A stretch of DNA of 12,682 nt from DATJHM01 sp035493895 (lineage in GTDB: Bacteria > Chloroflexota > Ktedonobacteria > Ktedonobacterales > Ktedonobacteraceae): positions 1 through 12,682 of the forward strand of contig DATJHM010000179.1 in the NCBI GenBank assembly GCA_035493895.1, written 5' to 3'. The notes below the pieces were generated by a model that saw only the letters and a program-made list of their open reading frames with translations, was not told where the DNA came from and did not search any database. A program made the translations under genes and the position numbers. Shown piece by piece: positions 7,136 through 12,682 of the stretch; position 1 is the stretch's first letter; each line of letters begins with the position of its first letter.

Positions 7136-8230
7136 TCAATGAGCCTCAGAATTTTCGGGGAAAGTAGCCAATGCTTCCTGGGAAGGGAGCGAAAAAGAAG
7201 GGATCTCAAGCGGCGTCTGATAGGCAGAAGGGACGGTGTTTTCCATGGGCAGTACATCGCCTGTTGGCGTTTGGAATACCTGTGGTGTTGAGGCTTGAGG
7301 TTCTGGCTGCGTTGTGGTCTGAGATTCCTGCTTTTTGGGCACTGCTGGTATTCGGTTAGTGTTTTCTTTGCTAAAATCTGCCGACTCTGGCTTGTGACCA
7401 GTTTCGCCTGGCTGATGGGTGCGTGCTTTTTGCGGCAGTTTGCTGTCAAGCTCAGGATCGAACAGCGTGGTCGCATCATAGATGGTCGTTGCGACCTGCT
7501 CGAGCGTGAGACCATGGGCATCACGTAAATCAGCGCCAATAAGAATAGCATGATTGAGATCGGCGACGAGAAGGTTCGCGCCACGCAGCACCGCGCCTCG
7601 TAAATTTGCGTAGGTAAGATTGGTTGCGGAAAGTTCCGCCTCTCTCAGATTAGCTTCAGCGAGATTGGCCCAGGAGAGATCTGCCATAAACAGCTTGGTA
7701 AGAGAGAGATTTGTCTGACGGAGATCAGCGTGGCTAAGATAGCGAGATGAGAGATCGCGTCTGGAAAGATCATGGCCTTGAAAATTGGGGGGATTCCGTT
7801 GCGCAGTAAAACCATGTTGCTGCTGATGATCCGGACCCGGTAAAGGAACATCTTCAAGTCGTGGCAGTTGAGAGAGCTCATGCTCCAGATAGGCTTTTGC
7901 TGAAGTGGCCTGATGCTGATTGATGGCCGCTTCATGCTGACTGATGAGTGTTTGGATGCGCTGGTTCTCGGTCTCTTCGCGCACTTTTTGCGCTGTTTGC
8001 AGTTGCTGAAGTTGCTGAACCTGTGTGAAGAGTTGCTGCTCCAGTTCTGAAAGATGTTTTTCCTGTGCAGCCTTCCAGAACTGCAATTGAGCCTCTTGCG
8101 ACTGAATCTGGTTTTGTTGCAGTGTTTGTATTCGCCCGATCTCCTGGCGTACAAATTTGAGCAACAGATACGCTGCGGCCGCAACAATAATCAGGCTAAT
8201 AATGGCTCCGGCGAATAACGTTCCAATCAT
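7136..8230 (-). CDS. Membrane-anchored coiled-coil pentapeptide-repeat protein
   Basis: From the ATG at 8228-8230 the protein has 364 residues in four parts: a strong membrane helix near the N-terminus (IGTLFAGAIISLIIVAAAAY, residues 2-21); a long Gln/Glu-rich coiled coil over about residues 25-125 (many LQQ, QLQ and ELEQQ units); about 18 pentapeptide repeats of the A(D/N)Lxx kind (for example ADLSWANLAEANLREAEL), which should form a right-handed beta-helix; and a Pro/Thr/Gln-rich tail of about 100 residues that looks disordered. An open frame runs 69 codons further up to 8437, but it crosses the left end of the IS element, so the shorter start is preferred. The ribosome site is weak: GGAG lies 13 bases away. 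The role is unknown; the layout suggests a cytoplasmic scaffold tethered to the membrane. Confidence 0.78.
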   Translation of the reverse strand: MIGTLFAGAIISLIIVAAAAYLLLKFVRQEIGRIQTLQQNQIQSQEAQLQFWKAAQEKHLSELEQQLFTQVQQLQQLQTAQKVREETENQRIQTLISQHEAAINQHQATSAKAYLEHELSQLPRLEDVPLPGPDHQQQHGFTAQRNPPNFQGHDLSRRDLSSRYLSHADLRQTNLSLTKLFMADLSWANLAEANLREAELSATNLTYANLRGAVLRGANLLVADLNHAILIGADLRDAHGLTLEQVATTIYDATTLFDPELDSKLPQKARTHQPGETGHKPESADFSKENTNRIPAVPKKQESQTTTQPEPQASTPQVFQTPTGDVLPMENTVPSAYQTPLEIPSFSLPSQEALATFPENSEAH

Positions 8231-8348
8231 AATTAAGTTTATACTCCGTAAAATTGATTCAGTGTCTATTGAATGTCTAAGAAGTAGGACGCAAAGCAAA
8301 GAGGGGTAGTAACATATCTGTATACATTTATCAAACAGCGCAGTAAAA

Positions 8349-8369
8349 CCCCTGTTTTCAAACATGGGG
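8349..8369. repeat. IS left-end hairpin
   Basis: CCCCTGTTT (8349-8357) pairs with AAACATGGGG (8360-8369) with one bulged T. In IS200/IS605 elements, subterminal hairpins like this are bound by TnpA as single-stranded DNA. It lies about 90 bases ahead of tnpA. Confidence 0.6.
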
Positions 8370-8440
8370 AGAGAAGGCACACTCATAGATCGAAGTATAT
8401 CATTTGACAGCAGAGAGCATAGTGTCATAGAATGCATAGA

Positions 8441-8821
8441 ATGAGAGAAGTATATAAATCAAACAATAACACATTTTTCCGGTGCGTCTGGCGCTCGAAC
8501 TATCGTCGCTCTGTGCTCGTAGACGGGGCTGATGATCGTCTCAAAGAGAGCATCACGCAGATCTGTAATGCGTTCCATGTGATCATTGAGGAGCTTGAAG
8601 TCATACCTGACCAGGTTTATTTTCTGGTGAGCATTGATCCACCATTTGGCATGCATCGACTCGTGAAAGCACGCAAAGGACGCTCTTCCAGGTTCTTACG
8701 ACAAGCATTTCCTTCTCTCGTCTCCCTTCTCTCCTTGCTCAATTCCTCTTTCGTGGCAACCGTTGGTGGTGGTCCTCTCGAAATCGTGAAGTCGTACCTC
8801 AAGGAGCAGAACTATGTCTGA
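8441..8821 (+). pseudogene. tnpA: IS200/IS605 Y1 transposase TnpA, catalytically degenerate
   Basis: The 126 residues from the ATG match the family start (MREVYKSNNNT), the middle (KGRSSRFLRQAFP) and the end (FVATVGG, then VKSYLKEQ with the nucleophile-type Tyr). The HUH motif that binds the metal, normally PDHVHLLV, reads PDQVYFLV here, so both histidines are gone (Gln61 and Tyr63 in a frame counted from 8432). The segment before YRR is about four residues short, losing the usual KYHVVW, and the LWTNSYF region is also shortened. The frame is otherwise open. Family members are about 130-150 residues. Such a protein should not cut DNA. No clear ribosome site is seen. Its last 8 bases overlap tnpB, whose ribosome site AAGGAG (8801-8806) lies inside this gene. 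Confidence 0.82.
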
Positions 8822-10193
8822 GCCACGTATGAAGAAGCCACGCAAAGAGCGTGAGCCTCGCCCACCGAAGAATCCCAACCTACGCAATAAGATGTACAAG
8901 TACAGGCTGTACCCCACGCAAAAGCAGATCGGCACGCTCGAATGGATCTTACGCCGCTCCAAAGAGTTGTATAATTCAGCACTGGAAGAGCGCACTGCTG
9001 CCTACAAGATGTGTGGGGTCTCCGTCTCCTACCAGATGCAGGCCGACCAGTTACCTGAGATCAAAGAAGAGCGTCCAGAATATCAAGAGATCTATTCCCA
9101 GATCCTTCAAGATGTGCTCAAACGCATCGACAAGGCCATGCAGAACTTCTTTCGTCGGGTGCGCGAAGGCCAGACCCCAGGATACCCCAGATTTAAGTCC
9201 AATAGCCGCTATCATTCTTTTACCTACCCGCAAGGCGGCTATGACATTATTGGCAAGCCTGAGCATCTGAAGAAGAACGAGACCAAAACGTGTCGCCTCG
9301 CCCTCTCTAAGATCGGCCAGATCAAAATGGTCATGCATCGCACGATCAAGGGCAAAATAAAAACGTGCACGATCAGGCGGGATGGCGACCAATGGTATGC
9401 CTGCTTGAGCGTGGAATACGAGTTTGATCCTACAATAGCCTTTCATCCTTCAACGGAAGCCGTGGGCATTGACGTTGGGCTCAAGAGGTACGCCGTACTC
9501 TCCAATGGTGCGGTCATCAACAACCCGCGTATCTACCGCAGAACTGAGCAGAAGATCAAAGATGCGCATCAGAAGCTCGCTCGTCGTAACCGTGGGAGCC
9601 ACCGCCGTCACCGTGCAAAGAACGAGTTGTCCAGGCTCTACCGCAAAACCCGCCATCGTCGTCAAGACTTCCTGCACAAAGCTTCTCGTCAACTCGTCAA
9701 TCAGTATGGCACCCTCGTCTTTGAAGATCTCCAGATTGCCAATATGGTGGCTCGTCCCAAGCCAAAGCAGGACGAAGAGACTGGGAAGTATCTCCCGAAT
9801 GGGGCCGCTGCCAAGAGCGGCCTGAATAAATCCATCCTCGATACTGCGTGGGGAACGTTCACCCGCCTGTGTGCAAGCAAAGCGGAAGAAGCCGGCTGCA
9901 CCGTGGCAAAGGTTTCTCCACAGAATACAACCCAGGCATGTAGCGGGTGTGGTGTCATCGTCCCGAAAGATCTAAGTATTCGTTGGCACTCCTGCCCCGA
10001 ATGCGGTACAGAGCTAGATCGAGATGAAAACGCCGCCAGGAACATCCTGGAAAAGTATCGTCAGCAGCAGATGGTCAGAAAAAAGCAATGTTTGCTGAAG
10101 AAGAAAAAACAATCGACTGGGGCTGGAAGGGCCCCACAGGAGCCCGCGCCTCGTGTGGAGAGACGCGCATCCTGTCGAAGCCCCAGGCTTTAG
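8814..10193 (+). CDS. tnpB: TnpB, RNA-guided RuvC-like nuclease of the IS200/IS605 element
   Basis: TnpB proteins are omega-RNA-guided DNA nucleases, ancestors of Cas12, that cut the empty donor site and so help the element persist. The 459 residues have a basic extension of about 26, the usual start MYKYRLYPTQKQ (27-38), a helical REC/WED region (PGYPRFKS, 122-129), RuvC-I with Asp220 in GIDVGLKRYAVLSNG, an Arg-rich bridge helix (about 255-285), RuvC-II with Glu304 in LVFEDL, a zinc finger with Cys376, Cys379, Cys394 and Cys397, and RuvC-III in DRDENAARN (402-410). All catalytic acids are present. A basic tail of about 45 residues is read through the right-end RNA region. AAGGAG lies seven bases before the ATG and the gene overlaps tnpA by 8 bases, so translation is probably coupled. 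Confidence 0.95.
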   Translation: MSEPRMKKPRKEREPRPPKNPNLRNKMYKYRLYPTQKQIGTLEWILRRSKELYNSALEERTAAYKMCGVSVSYQMQADQLPEIKEERPEYQEIYSQILQDVLKRIDKAMQNFFRRVREGQTPGYPRFKSNSRYHSFTYPQGGYDIIGKPEHLKKNETKTCRLALSKIGQIKMVMHRTIKGKIKTCTIRRDGDQWYACLSVEYEFDPTIAFHPSTEAVGIDVGLKRYAVLSNGAVINNPRIYRRTEQKIKDAHQKLARRNRGSHRRHRAKNELSRLYRKTRHRRQDFLHKASRQLVNQYGTLVFEDLQIANMVARPKPKQDEETGKYLPNGAAAKSGLNKSILDTAWGTFTRLCASKAEEAGCTVAKVSPQNTTQACSGCGVIVPKDLSIRWHSCPECGTELDRDENAARNILEKYRQQQMVRKKQCLLKKKKQSTGAGRAPQEPAPRVERRASCRSPRL

Positions 10194-10209
10194 CCGTGAG
10201 GTACTTCAC
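10113..10209 (+). ncRNA. Probable omega RNA (reRNA) scaffold at the IS right end
   Basis: The 3' end of tnpB and the right end fold into a layered structure. CTGGGGCT (10117-10124) pairs with AGCCCCAG (10179-10186). Inside it ACAGGA (10136-10141) pairs with TCCTGT (10170-10175), then GCGC (10146-10149) with GCGC (10165-10168), with CTC/GAG closing a GTGTG loop. GGCT-TT-AGCC (10186-10195) is an alternative terminal hairpin. In this family the guide RNA overlaps the tnpB end and its guide starts at the element boundary, so the guide would begin near 10210. The fold was built by hand. Confidence 0.5.
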
Positions 10210-10293
10210 TATATAATATTAGCGCTAGCCAGAAATGTATCGATTCCTCGGAGCGTTATGCGCCTTGAAGAGATGCCAGACAAGCAAATTGTG

Positions 10294-10299
10294 TATAAT
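10294..10299 (+). promoter_or_regulatory. Candidate -10 box for the DUF971 gene
   Basis: A perfect TATAAT lies 80 bases before the DUF971 start and outside the IS. No good -35 hexamer is at the right distance (AGATGC at 17 bases), so an activator would be needed if this promoter is real. The rest of 10210-10379 shows no gene. Confidence 0.4.
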
Positions 10300-10379
10300 A
10301 AACTGACTGATCTGAAGGTGTAGAGCGAAACAACTCGAAGCGCATGCCGAGAGTGTGTGTTTATAGAGGAGCAGAAACT

Positions 10380-10721
10380 ATGTCGCAGTATAATCATCCA
10401 TCGCCAACCTCATTCTTGCTGGATGAAAATGAGCGCAAGCTCTATCTTTCGTGGAGCGATGAGCACGAAAGCGAGCATGGCTGGGAGCGATTGCGCTGGG
10501 CATGCCCCTGTGCGTGGTGCGCAGGAGAGGGGGGCATGCCAGGGATGTTACAGAGTAAAGAGCGTCTCAGTATAGATGAGACGACGTTGGTCAATATCGA
10601 GCCAGTCGGACGCTATGGCTTGACGCCGGTCTGGGAAGATGGACATAAGACCGGCATTTATACCTACGAAAAATTGCGCGCGCTCTGTGAATGTGAGGAG
10701 TGTGCAAAGAAGCGGGCCTGA
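10380..10721 (+). CDS. DUF971 (GBBH-like N-terminal domain) protein
   Basis: A 113-residue single-domain protein. The hallmarks are WERLRWACPCAWC (35-47) and VWEDGHKTGIYTYEKLRALC (84-103). The six cysteines form two clusters, CPCAWC (42-47) and CECEEC (103-108), fit to bind zinc or an iron-sulfur cluster. The domain is known as the N-terminal part of gamma-butyrobetaine hydroxylases, as stand-alone bacterial proteins and as the C-terminal part of the plant Fe-S factor HCF101, so a role in metal-cluster handling is plausible but not shown. The ATG at 10380 is chosen over an ATG at 10344 because AGAGGAG lies eight bases before it and the conserved region starts after it. A strong terminator follows, so it is monocistronic. 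Confidence 0.88.
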   Translation: MSQYNHPSPTSFLLDENERKLYLSWSDEHESEHGWERLRWACPCAWCAGEGGMPGMLQSKERLSIDETTLVNIEPVGRYGLTPVWEDGHKTGIYTYEKLRALCECEECAKKRA

Positions 10722-10765
10722 CTCCAGCGATAGCCAGCTCTCGTCGTCATGAACTATGCAGGTAG

Positions 10766-10798
10766 GAAGTCCTATTCCGTAAAGAATAGGACTTCTTT
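10766..10798 (+). terminator. Intrinsic terminator of the DUF971 gene
   Basis: GAAGTCCTATTC (10766-10777) and GAATAGGACTTC (10784-10795) form a perfect 12-bp stem with loop CGTAAA, and TTT follows. It lies 45 bases after the stop codon. Confidence 0.85.
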
Positions 10799-10825
10799 GT
10801 GGGTACCAATAGTACATGTTAATAT
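10797..10825 (+). promoter_or_regulatory. Candidate promoter of the 51-residue membrane protein gene
   Basis: TTGTGG (10797-10802), a 17-base spacer and TAATAT (10820-10825), with an extended -10 TG at 10817-10818. It directly follows the DUF971 terminator and would give a leader of about 80 bases. The match to consensus is moderate. Confidence 0.45.
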
Positions 10826-10912
10826 ATTTCTCCTCTACCGTTTTATGGATATGGACGATAGAGAGAAAACTGTATTCCAGCGTAGAAATAAAGAGAAATG
10901 GAGCATCGCGTC

Positions 10913-11068
10913 ATGGCAAGCAATAGCGTTTCCAGGAAGCCAGCATCAGCGGCAAAGCGTCGTCGTACCCCATATATTTCAGGGCTTGTCGTACGTGTCT
11001 TGATAGCTATCGTTGTGAGCTGGCTTATCGCGATGATATTTTTTGTGACCGTCGTTGCCTCACACTAA
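10913..11068 (+). CDS. Small single-pass membrane protein (51 residues)
   Basis: From the ATG at 10913, 51 codons read MASNSVSRKPASAAKRRR, then TPYISG and one long hydrophobic helix (about LVVRVLIAIVVSWLIAMIFF, residues 25-44) before the TAA at 11066-11068. The very basic N-terminus before the helix predicts N-inside, C-outside. GGAG lies nine bases before the start. It resembles SecE-like or holin-like small proteins only in shape; no nusG or ribosomal gene is adjacent, so SecE is not claimed. A terminator before it and an apparent promoter make it a likely independent gene. It may be missed by annotation because of its size. Confidence 0.6.
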   Translation: MASNSVSRKPASAAKRRRTPYISGLVVRVLIAIVVSWLIAMIFFVTVVASH

Positions 11069-11073
11069 CAGGT

Positions 11074-11101
11074 GCACCAGCGTAGCTCAGCAGGTTGAGA
11101 A
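11074..11101 (+). other. tRNA 5'-half-like fragment
   Basis: CGTAGCTCAGCAGGTTGAGA (11081-11100) reads like positions 7-26 of a tRNA: T8-A9, D-stem GCTC, D-loop AGCAGGTT with the conserved GG, GAG and A26. The sequence after it has no T-arm (no GGTTCRA) and no matching acceptor strand, so no whole tRNA is present. It may be a relic of a past integration or chance. Confidence 0.3.
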
Positions 11102-11116
11102 ACCCGCTTTTCTTTG

Positions 11117-11133
11117 CGCTGATTTTGTCAGCG
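11117..11133 (-). terminator. Possible terminator hairpin after threonine aldolase
   Basis: CGCTGA (11117-11122) pairs with TCAGCG (11128-11133) around a 5-base loop, one base past the aldolase stop codon on the minus strand. No T-tract follows, so efficiency is doubtful. Confidence 0.3.
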
Positions 11134-11134
11134 G

Positions 11135-12199
11135 CTATGCAAATTGCATATCACGTAGCACCTGGCGAAATGTGCTCAAGGTCGTGGAAATGTGTTCAGC
11201 CTCAATGCCATAATGCGTCACGGCGCGAATCTTGCCAGCGCCAATGAGCCCGAGTAGCACCCCTTGCGCGCGCAGACGATCCAGAAATCCCTGCGTCTCT
11301 GCGTCCGAGTAGCGTTGATCACCCCGACTCAGCTGAAAAACCAGGATGTTGCTGACCACGCTCTCCGGTTGAATCTGGATGTGAGGAAGTTCGGCTAATC
11401 CCAGGGCAAGCTGTTTGCAATGCTGATGATCGTCGGCGAGGCGCTCAACCATCTGTTCCAGCGCAACAATCCCGGCCGCGGCCAGAATTCCCGCCTGACG
11501 CATGCCACCGCCCAGCAGTTTACGCGTGCGGCGAGCACGGTGAATGAAATCGGCGCTTCCAACTACCAGAGAGCCAACGGGAGCGCTCAACCCTTTCGAG
11601 ATGCAGAACATGACCGAGTCGACAGGAGCGGCAAGCTCGCTAACCGGGACGCCAAGGGCGACGGCAGCATTGAAGATGCGCGCCCCATCCATATGGACAA
11701 GCACCTTGTGAGCATGGGCCAGATCAGCTACTTCAGCAACCTGGGCGACTGAGAGTACAGTGCCACCACAACGGTTATGCGTATTTTCGATACAGACGAG
11801 TGCAGTGGGGGAGGTGTGATCATCGCTATCATCGGCGATGGTGGCGCGCAGTTGTTCCAGGTCAAGCGTCCCATCCGCGAGATTGGTGACCAGCGTCATG
11901 GGTGAGCCGCCGAGCGTCGAAGCCGATCCATTCTCATAGTGATAGATATGAGATTCGGAACCGACAATCACTGCCTGGCCGCGATCTGCGTGCGTCAGCA
12001 GCGCGAGTGTGTTTCCCATCGTGCCACTGGGCACAAAGAGGGCTGCTTCTTTTCCCAGCATACTGGCAGCCATTTCTTGTAAACGATTGAGTGTCGGGTC
12101 CTCCTCATACACATCATCACCAACTTCAGCGCGATACATCGCCTCGCGCATTGCGGGACTGGGAAGCGTAACCGTATCGCTACGTAGATCGATTGTCAT
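11135..12199 (-). CDS. ltaE: Low-specificity L-threonine aldolase, PLP-dependent
   Basis: This enzyme cleaves L-threonine or L-allo-threonine to glycine and acetaldehyde in the cytoplasm. The 354 residues fit the family (about 330-360). The start MTIDLRSDTVTLPSPAMREAM is diagnostic. The PLP site shows SGTMGN (58-63), the ring-stacking His84 in SHIYHYE, Asp171 and Arg174 in HMDGAR, and the Schiff-base Lys202 in FCISKGLSAPVG. The ATG has AAAGG about ten bases upstream and a good promoter 52 bases upstream. It stands alone, with no glycine or serine pathway gene beside it. The stereospecificity toward threonine and allo-threonine cannot be read here. Confidence 0.94.
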   Translation of the reverse strand: MTIDLRSDTVTLPSPAMREAMYRAEVGDDVYEEDPTLNRLQEMAASMLGKEAALFVPSGTMGNTLALLTHADRGQAVIVGSESHIYHYENGSASTLGGSPMTLVTNLADGTLDLEQLRATIADDSDDHTSPTALVCIENTHNRCGGTVLSVAQVAEVADLAHAHKVLVHMDGARIFNAAVALGVPVSELAAPVDSVMFCISKGLSAPVGSLVVGSADFIHRARRTRKLLGGGMRQAGILAAAGIVALEQMVERLADDHQHCKQLALGLAELPHIQIQPESVVSNILVFQLSRGDQRYSDAETQGFLDRLRAQGVLLGLIGAGKIRAVTHYGIEAEHISTTLSTFRQVLRDMQFA

Positions 12200-12250
12200 T
12201 AAGGGAAAACCTTTCTAAAAATCTTGTAAGAGTCACTTCATCCTCTGAAA

Positions 12251-12279
12251 ACTATATAGCACAGGCTTGTGTAAATCAA
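12251..12279 (-). promoter_or_regulatory. Promoter of the threonine aldolase gene
   Basis: On the minus strand TTGATT (12274-12279), a 17-base spacer and TATAGT (12251-12256) match sigma70 boxes at 4/6 and 5/6. The leader would be about 45 bases. Confidence 0.65.
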
Positions 12280-12286
12280 GCGGTAA

Positions 12287-12448
12287 ATAATTTGTGTAAC
12301 AGCAGGAAATAGAGCGATTTGCAATATGCTTCCACTCGGCCAGGAACATATCAACCTGATTGGCAAGTATCAGTTTGCCCCGCAGCCCGGACGCTCATCG
12401 GGGGATCTATCGCAGTATCGCAAGCCGTCTGACCAGCGAGCAGGTTGA
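12287..12448 (+). pseudogene. C-terminal remnant of a Tn3-family transposase
   Basis: The frame open from 12287 to the TGA at 12446-12448 contains MLPLGQEHINLIGKYQF (from the ATG at 12326), which matches the conserved C-terminal end of Tn3-family TnpA (PLGWEHINLTGDY), followed by a short tail ending in SQYRKP, as in such proteins. Only about 53 residues of a protein that is usually near 1000 remain, and a TAA at 12284-12286 closes the frame upstream. The Trp normally found before EHINL is Gln here. It is a fragment and cannot be active. Recognition is by motif memory, not by alignment. Confidence 0.65.
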
Positions 12449-12682
12449 GTCTCTGCTCCGTTTGTTGGAGTGTATTTTCGCTAGGATCTTAGTCTACCCT
12501 CTATAATGGTCCCAGGAAACTGGGTAGGTCGTTAAGATAAAATAGCTGTATGGAGAGAGGCAAAGAAGGAGCAAGAAAATTGCCAGGACAACGAAAAGTA
12601 AAGTTGTTGCGCAAATTACTCACAGCATCTGGAACATTCTGATAATCTTTTGATGACAATAAATGTGGGATCCTACAACGCA
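12449..12682. other. Stretch without a convincing gene
   Basis: This end region holds TATAAT at 12502-12507 without a matching -35 box, and a small hairpin CCCAG-GAAA-CTGGG (12511-12524) with a GNRA-type loop. A 30-codon frame from 12550 (basic, ending at 12642) and a TTG inside it preceded by GGAG are too short to call. Nothing else is recognised before the window ends. Confidence 0.5.

Larger units (their letters stand above)
8331..10209 (+). mobile_element. IS200/IS605-family insertion sequence with tnpA and tnpB
   Basis: The element holds a left-end hairpin (8349-8369), a Y1 transposase gene, an overlapping tnpB and a right end with hairpins. It has no terminal inverted repeats, as is usual for the family. 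The ends given are inferred: TAAA (8344-8347) at the foot of the left hairpin is complementary to TTTA (8327-8330), and GAAG (10177-10180) at the foot of the right hairpin is complementary to CTTC (10204-10207). This matches the known scheme in which hairpin-foot tetranucleotides pair with cleavage sites. The boundaries may be off by several bases. It sits between the pentapeptide gene and the DUF971 gene. Confidence 0.75.

Noticed and set aside
8231..8437. A 69-codon N-terminal extension of the pentapeptide protein
   Set aside because: It crosses the IS left-end hairpin and the proposed IS boundary, and has no protein features; the membrane helix starts right after the ATG at 8230.
10186..10195. 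A classic long right-end hairpin of IS605 elements around GGCTTTAGCC
   Set aside because: Only four pairs (GGCT/AGCC) hold; the outer bases do not match, so the AGCCCCAG block may pair with CTGGGGCT instead.
10344..10379. A 12-residue longer DUF971 start
   Set aside because: The ribosome site AGAGGAG fits the ATG at 10380, and the extra residues are unlike the domain.
12499..12536. A Tn3-type terminal inverted repeat, suggested by CGTTAAG at 12530-12536
   Set aside because: The outer end 38 bases away is not GGGG and the orientation would be wrong for the right end of the remnant.
12550..12642. A 30-codon basic leader-peptide-like frame, with an inner TTG preceded by GGAG
   Set aside because: Too short, no run of regulatory codons, and no attenuator hairpin is seen before the window ends.
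1..12682. CRISPR array, riboswitch or defence island
   Set aside because: No regularly spaced repeats, no riboswitch core I recognise and no defence genes other than the TnpB nuclease.

Overview
The window looks like a piece of a bacterial chromosome of moderate G+C. The best guess is a Chloroflexota member of the Ktedonobacteria type. That guess rests only on the general look of the integrase, the IS200/IS605 proteins and the mixed housekeeping genes; no single marker proves it. Most coding DNA is ordinary metabolism, broken up by three traces of mobile DNA: an integrase fragment at the left, an IS200/IS605-family element in the middle and a Tn3-family transposase remnant at the right.

Left part (1-3913). 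A tyrosine-recombinase catalytic domain without its N-terminal half (57-743) faces the 3' end of a tRNA-Glu(CUC) gene (844-917, minus). This is the usual layout of an element integrated at a tRNA gene. An 11-bp direct repeat and a perfect 14-bp hairpin lie between them. The tRNA has its own strong sigma70-type promoter. Upstream of it on the same strand is a two-gene disaccharide operon: beta-phosphoglucomutase (pgmB, 3263-3913), then a GH65 disaccharide phosphorylase (1030-3225). Together they would turn an alpha-glucobiose plus phosphate into glucose and glucose-6-phosphate.

Middle part (3914-8230). A small zinc-ribbon protein is read on the plus strand and converges on an alpha/beta hydrolase. 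Upstream on the minus strand lie a SAM methyltransferase, a FabG-type SDR reductase and a membrane-anchored pentapeptide-repeat protein. The gaps of 99-144 bp between these minus-strand genes hold clear inverted repeats without T-tracts, so they look like leader structures or operators rather than simple terminators.

IS element (about 8331-10209). This has a left-end hairpin, a degenerate TnpA that has lost both histidines of its HUH motif, an intact-looking TnpB (RNA-guided nuclease family) and a structured right end that should give the omega RNA. It sits between the pentapeptide gene and a DUF971 gene, which would otherwise be divergent neighbours.

Right part (10210-12682). A DUF971 protein ends at a textbook terminator. 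It is followed by a 51-residue single-pass membrane protein with a plausible promoter, a short tRNA-like 5' fragment, and an L-threonine aldolase on the minus strand with a good promoter. The last 480 bases hold the decayed C-terminus of a Tn3-family transposase and otherwise no convincing gene.
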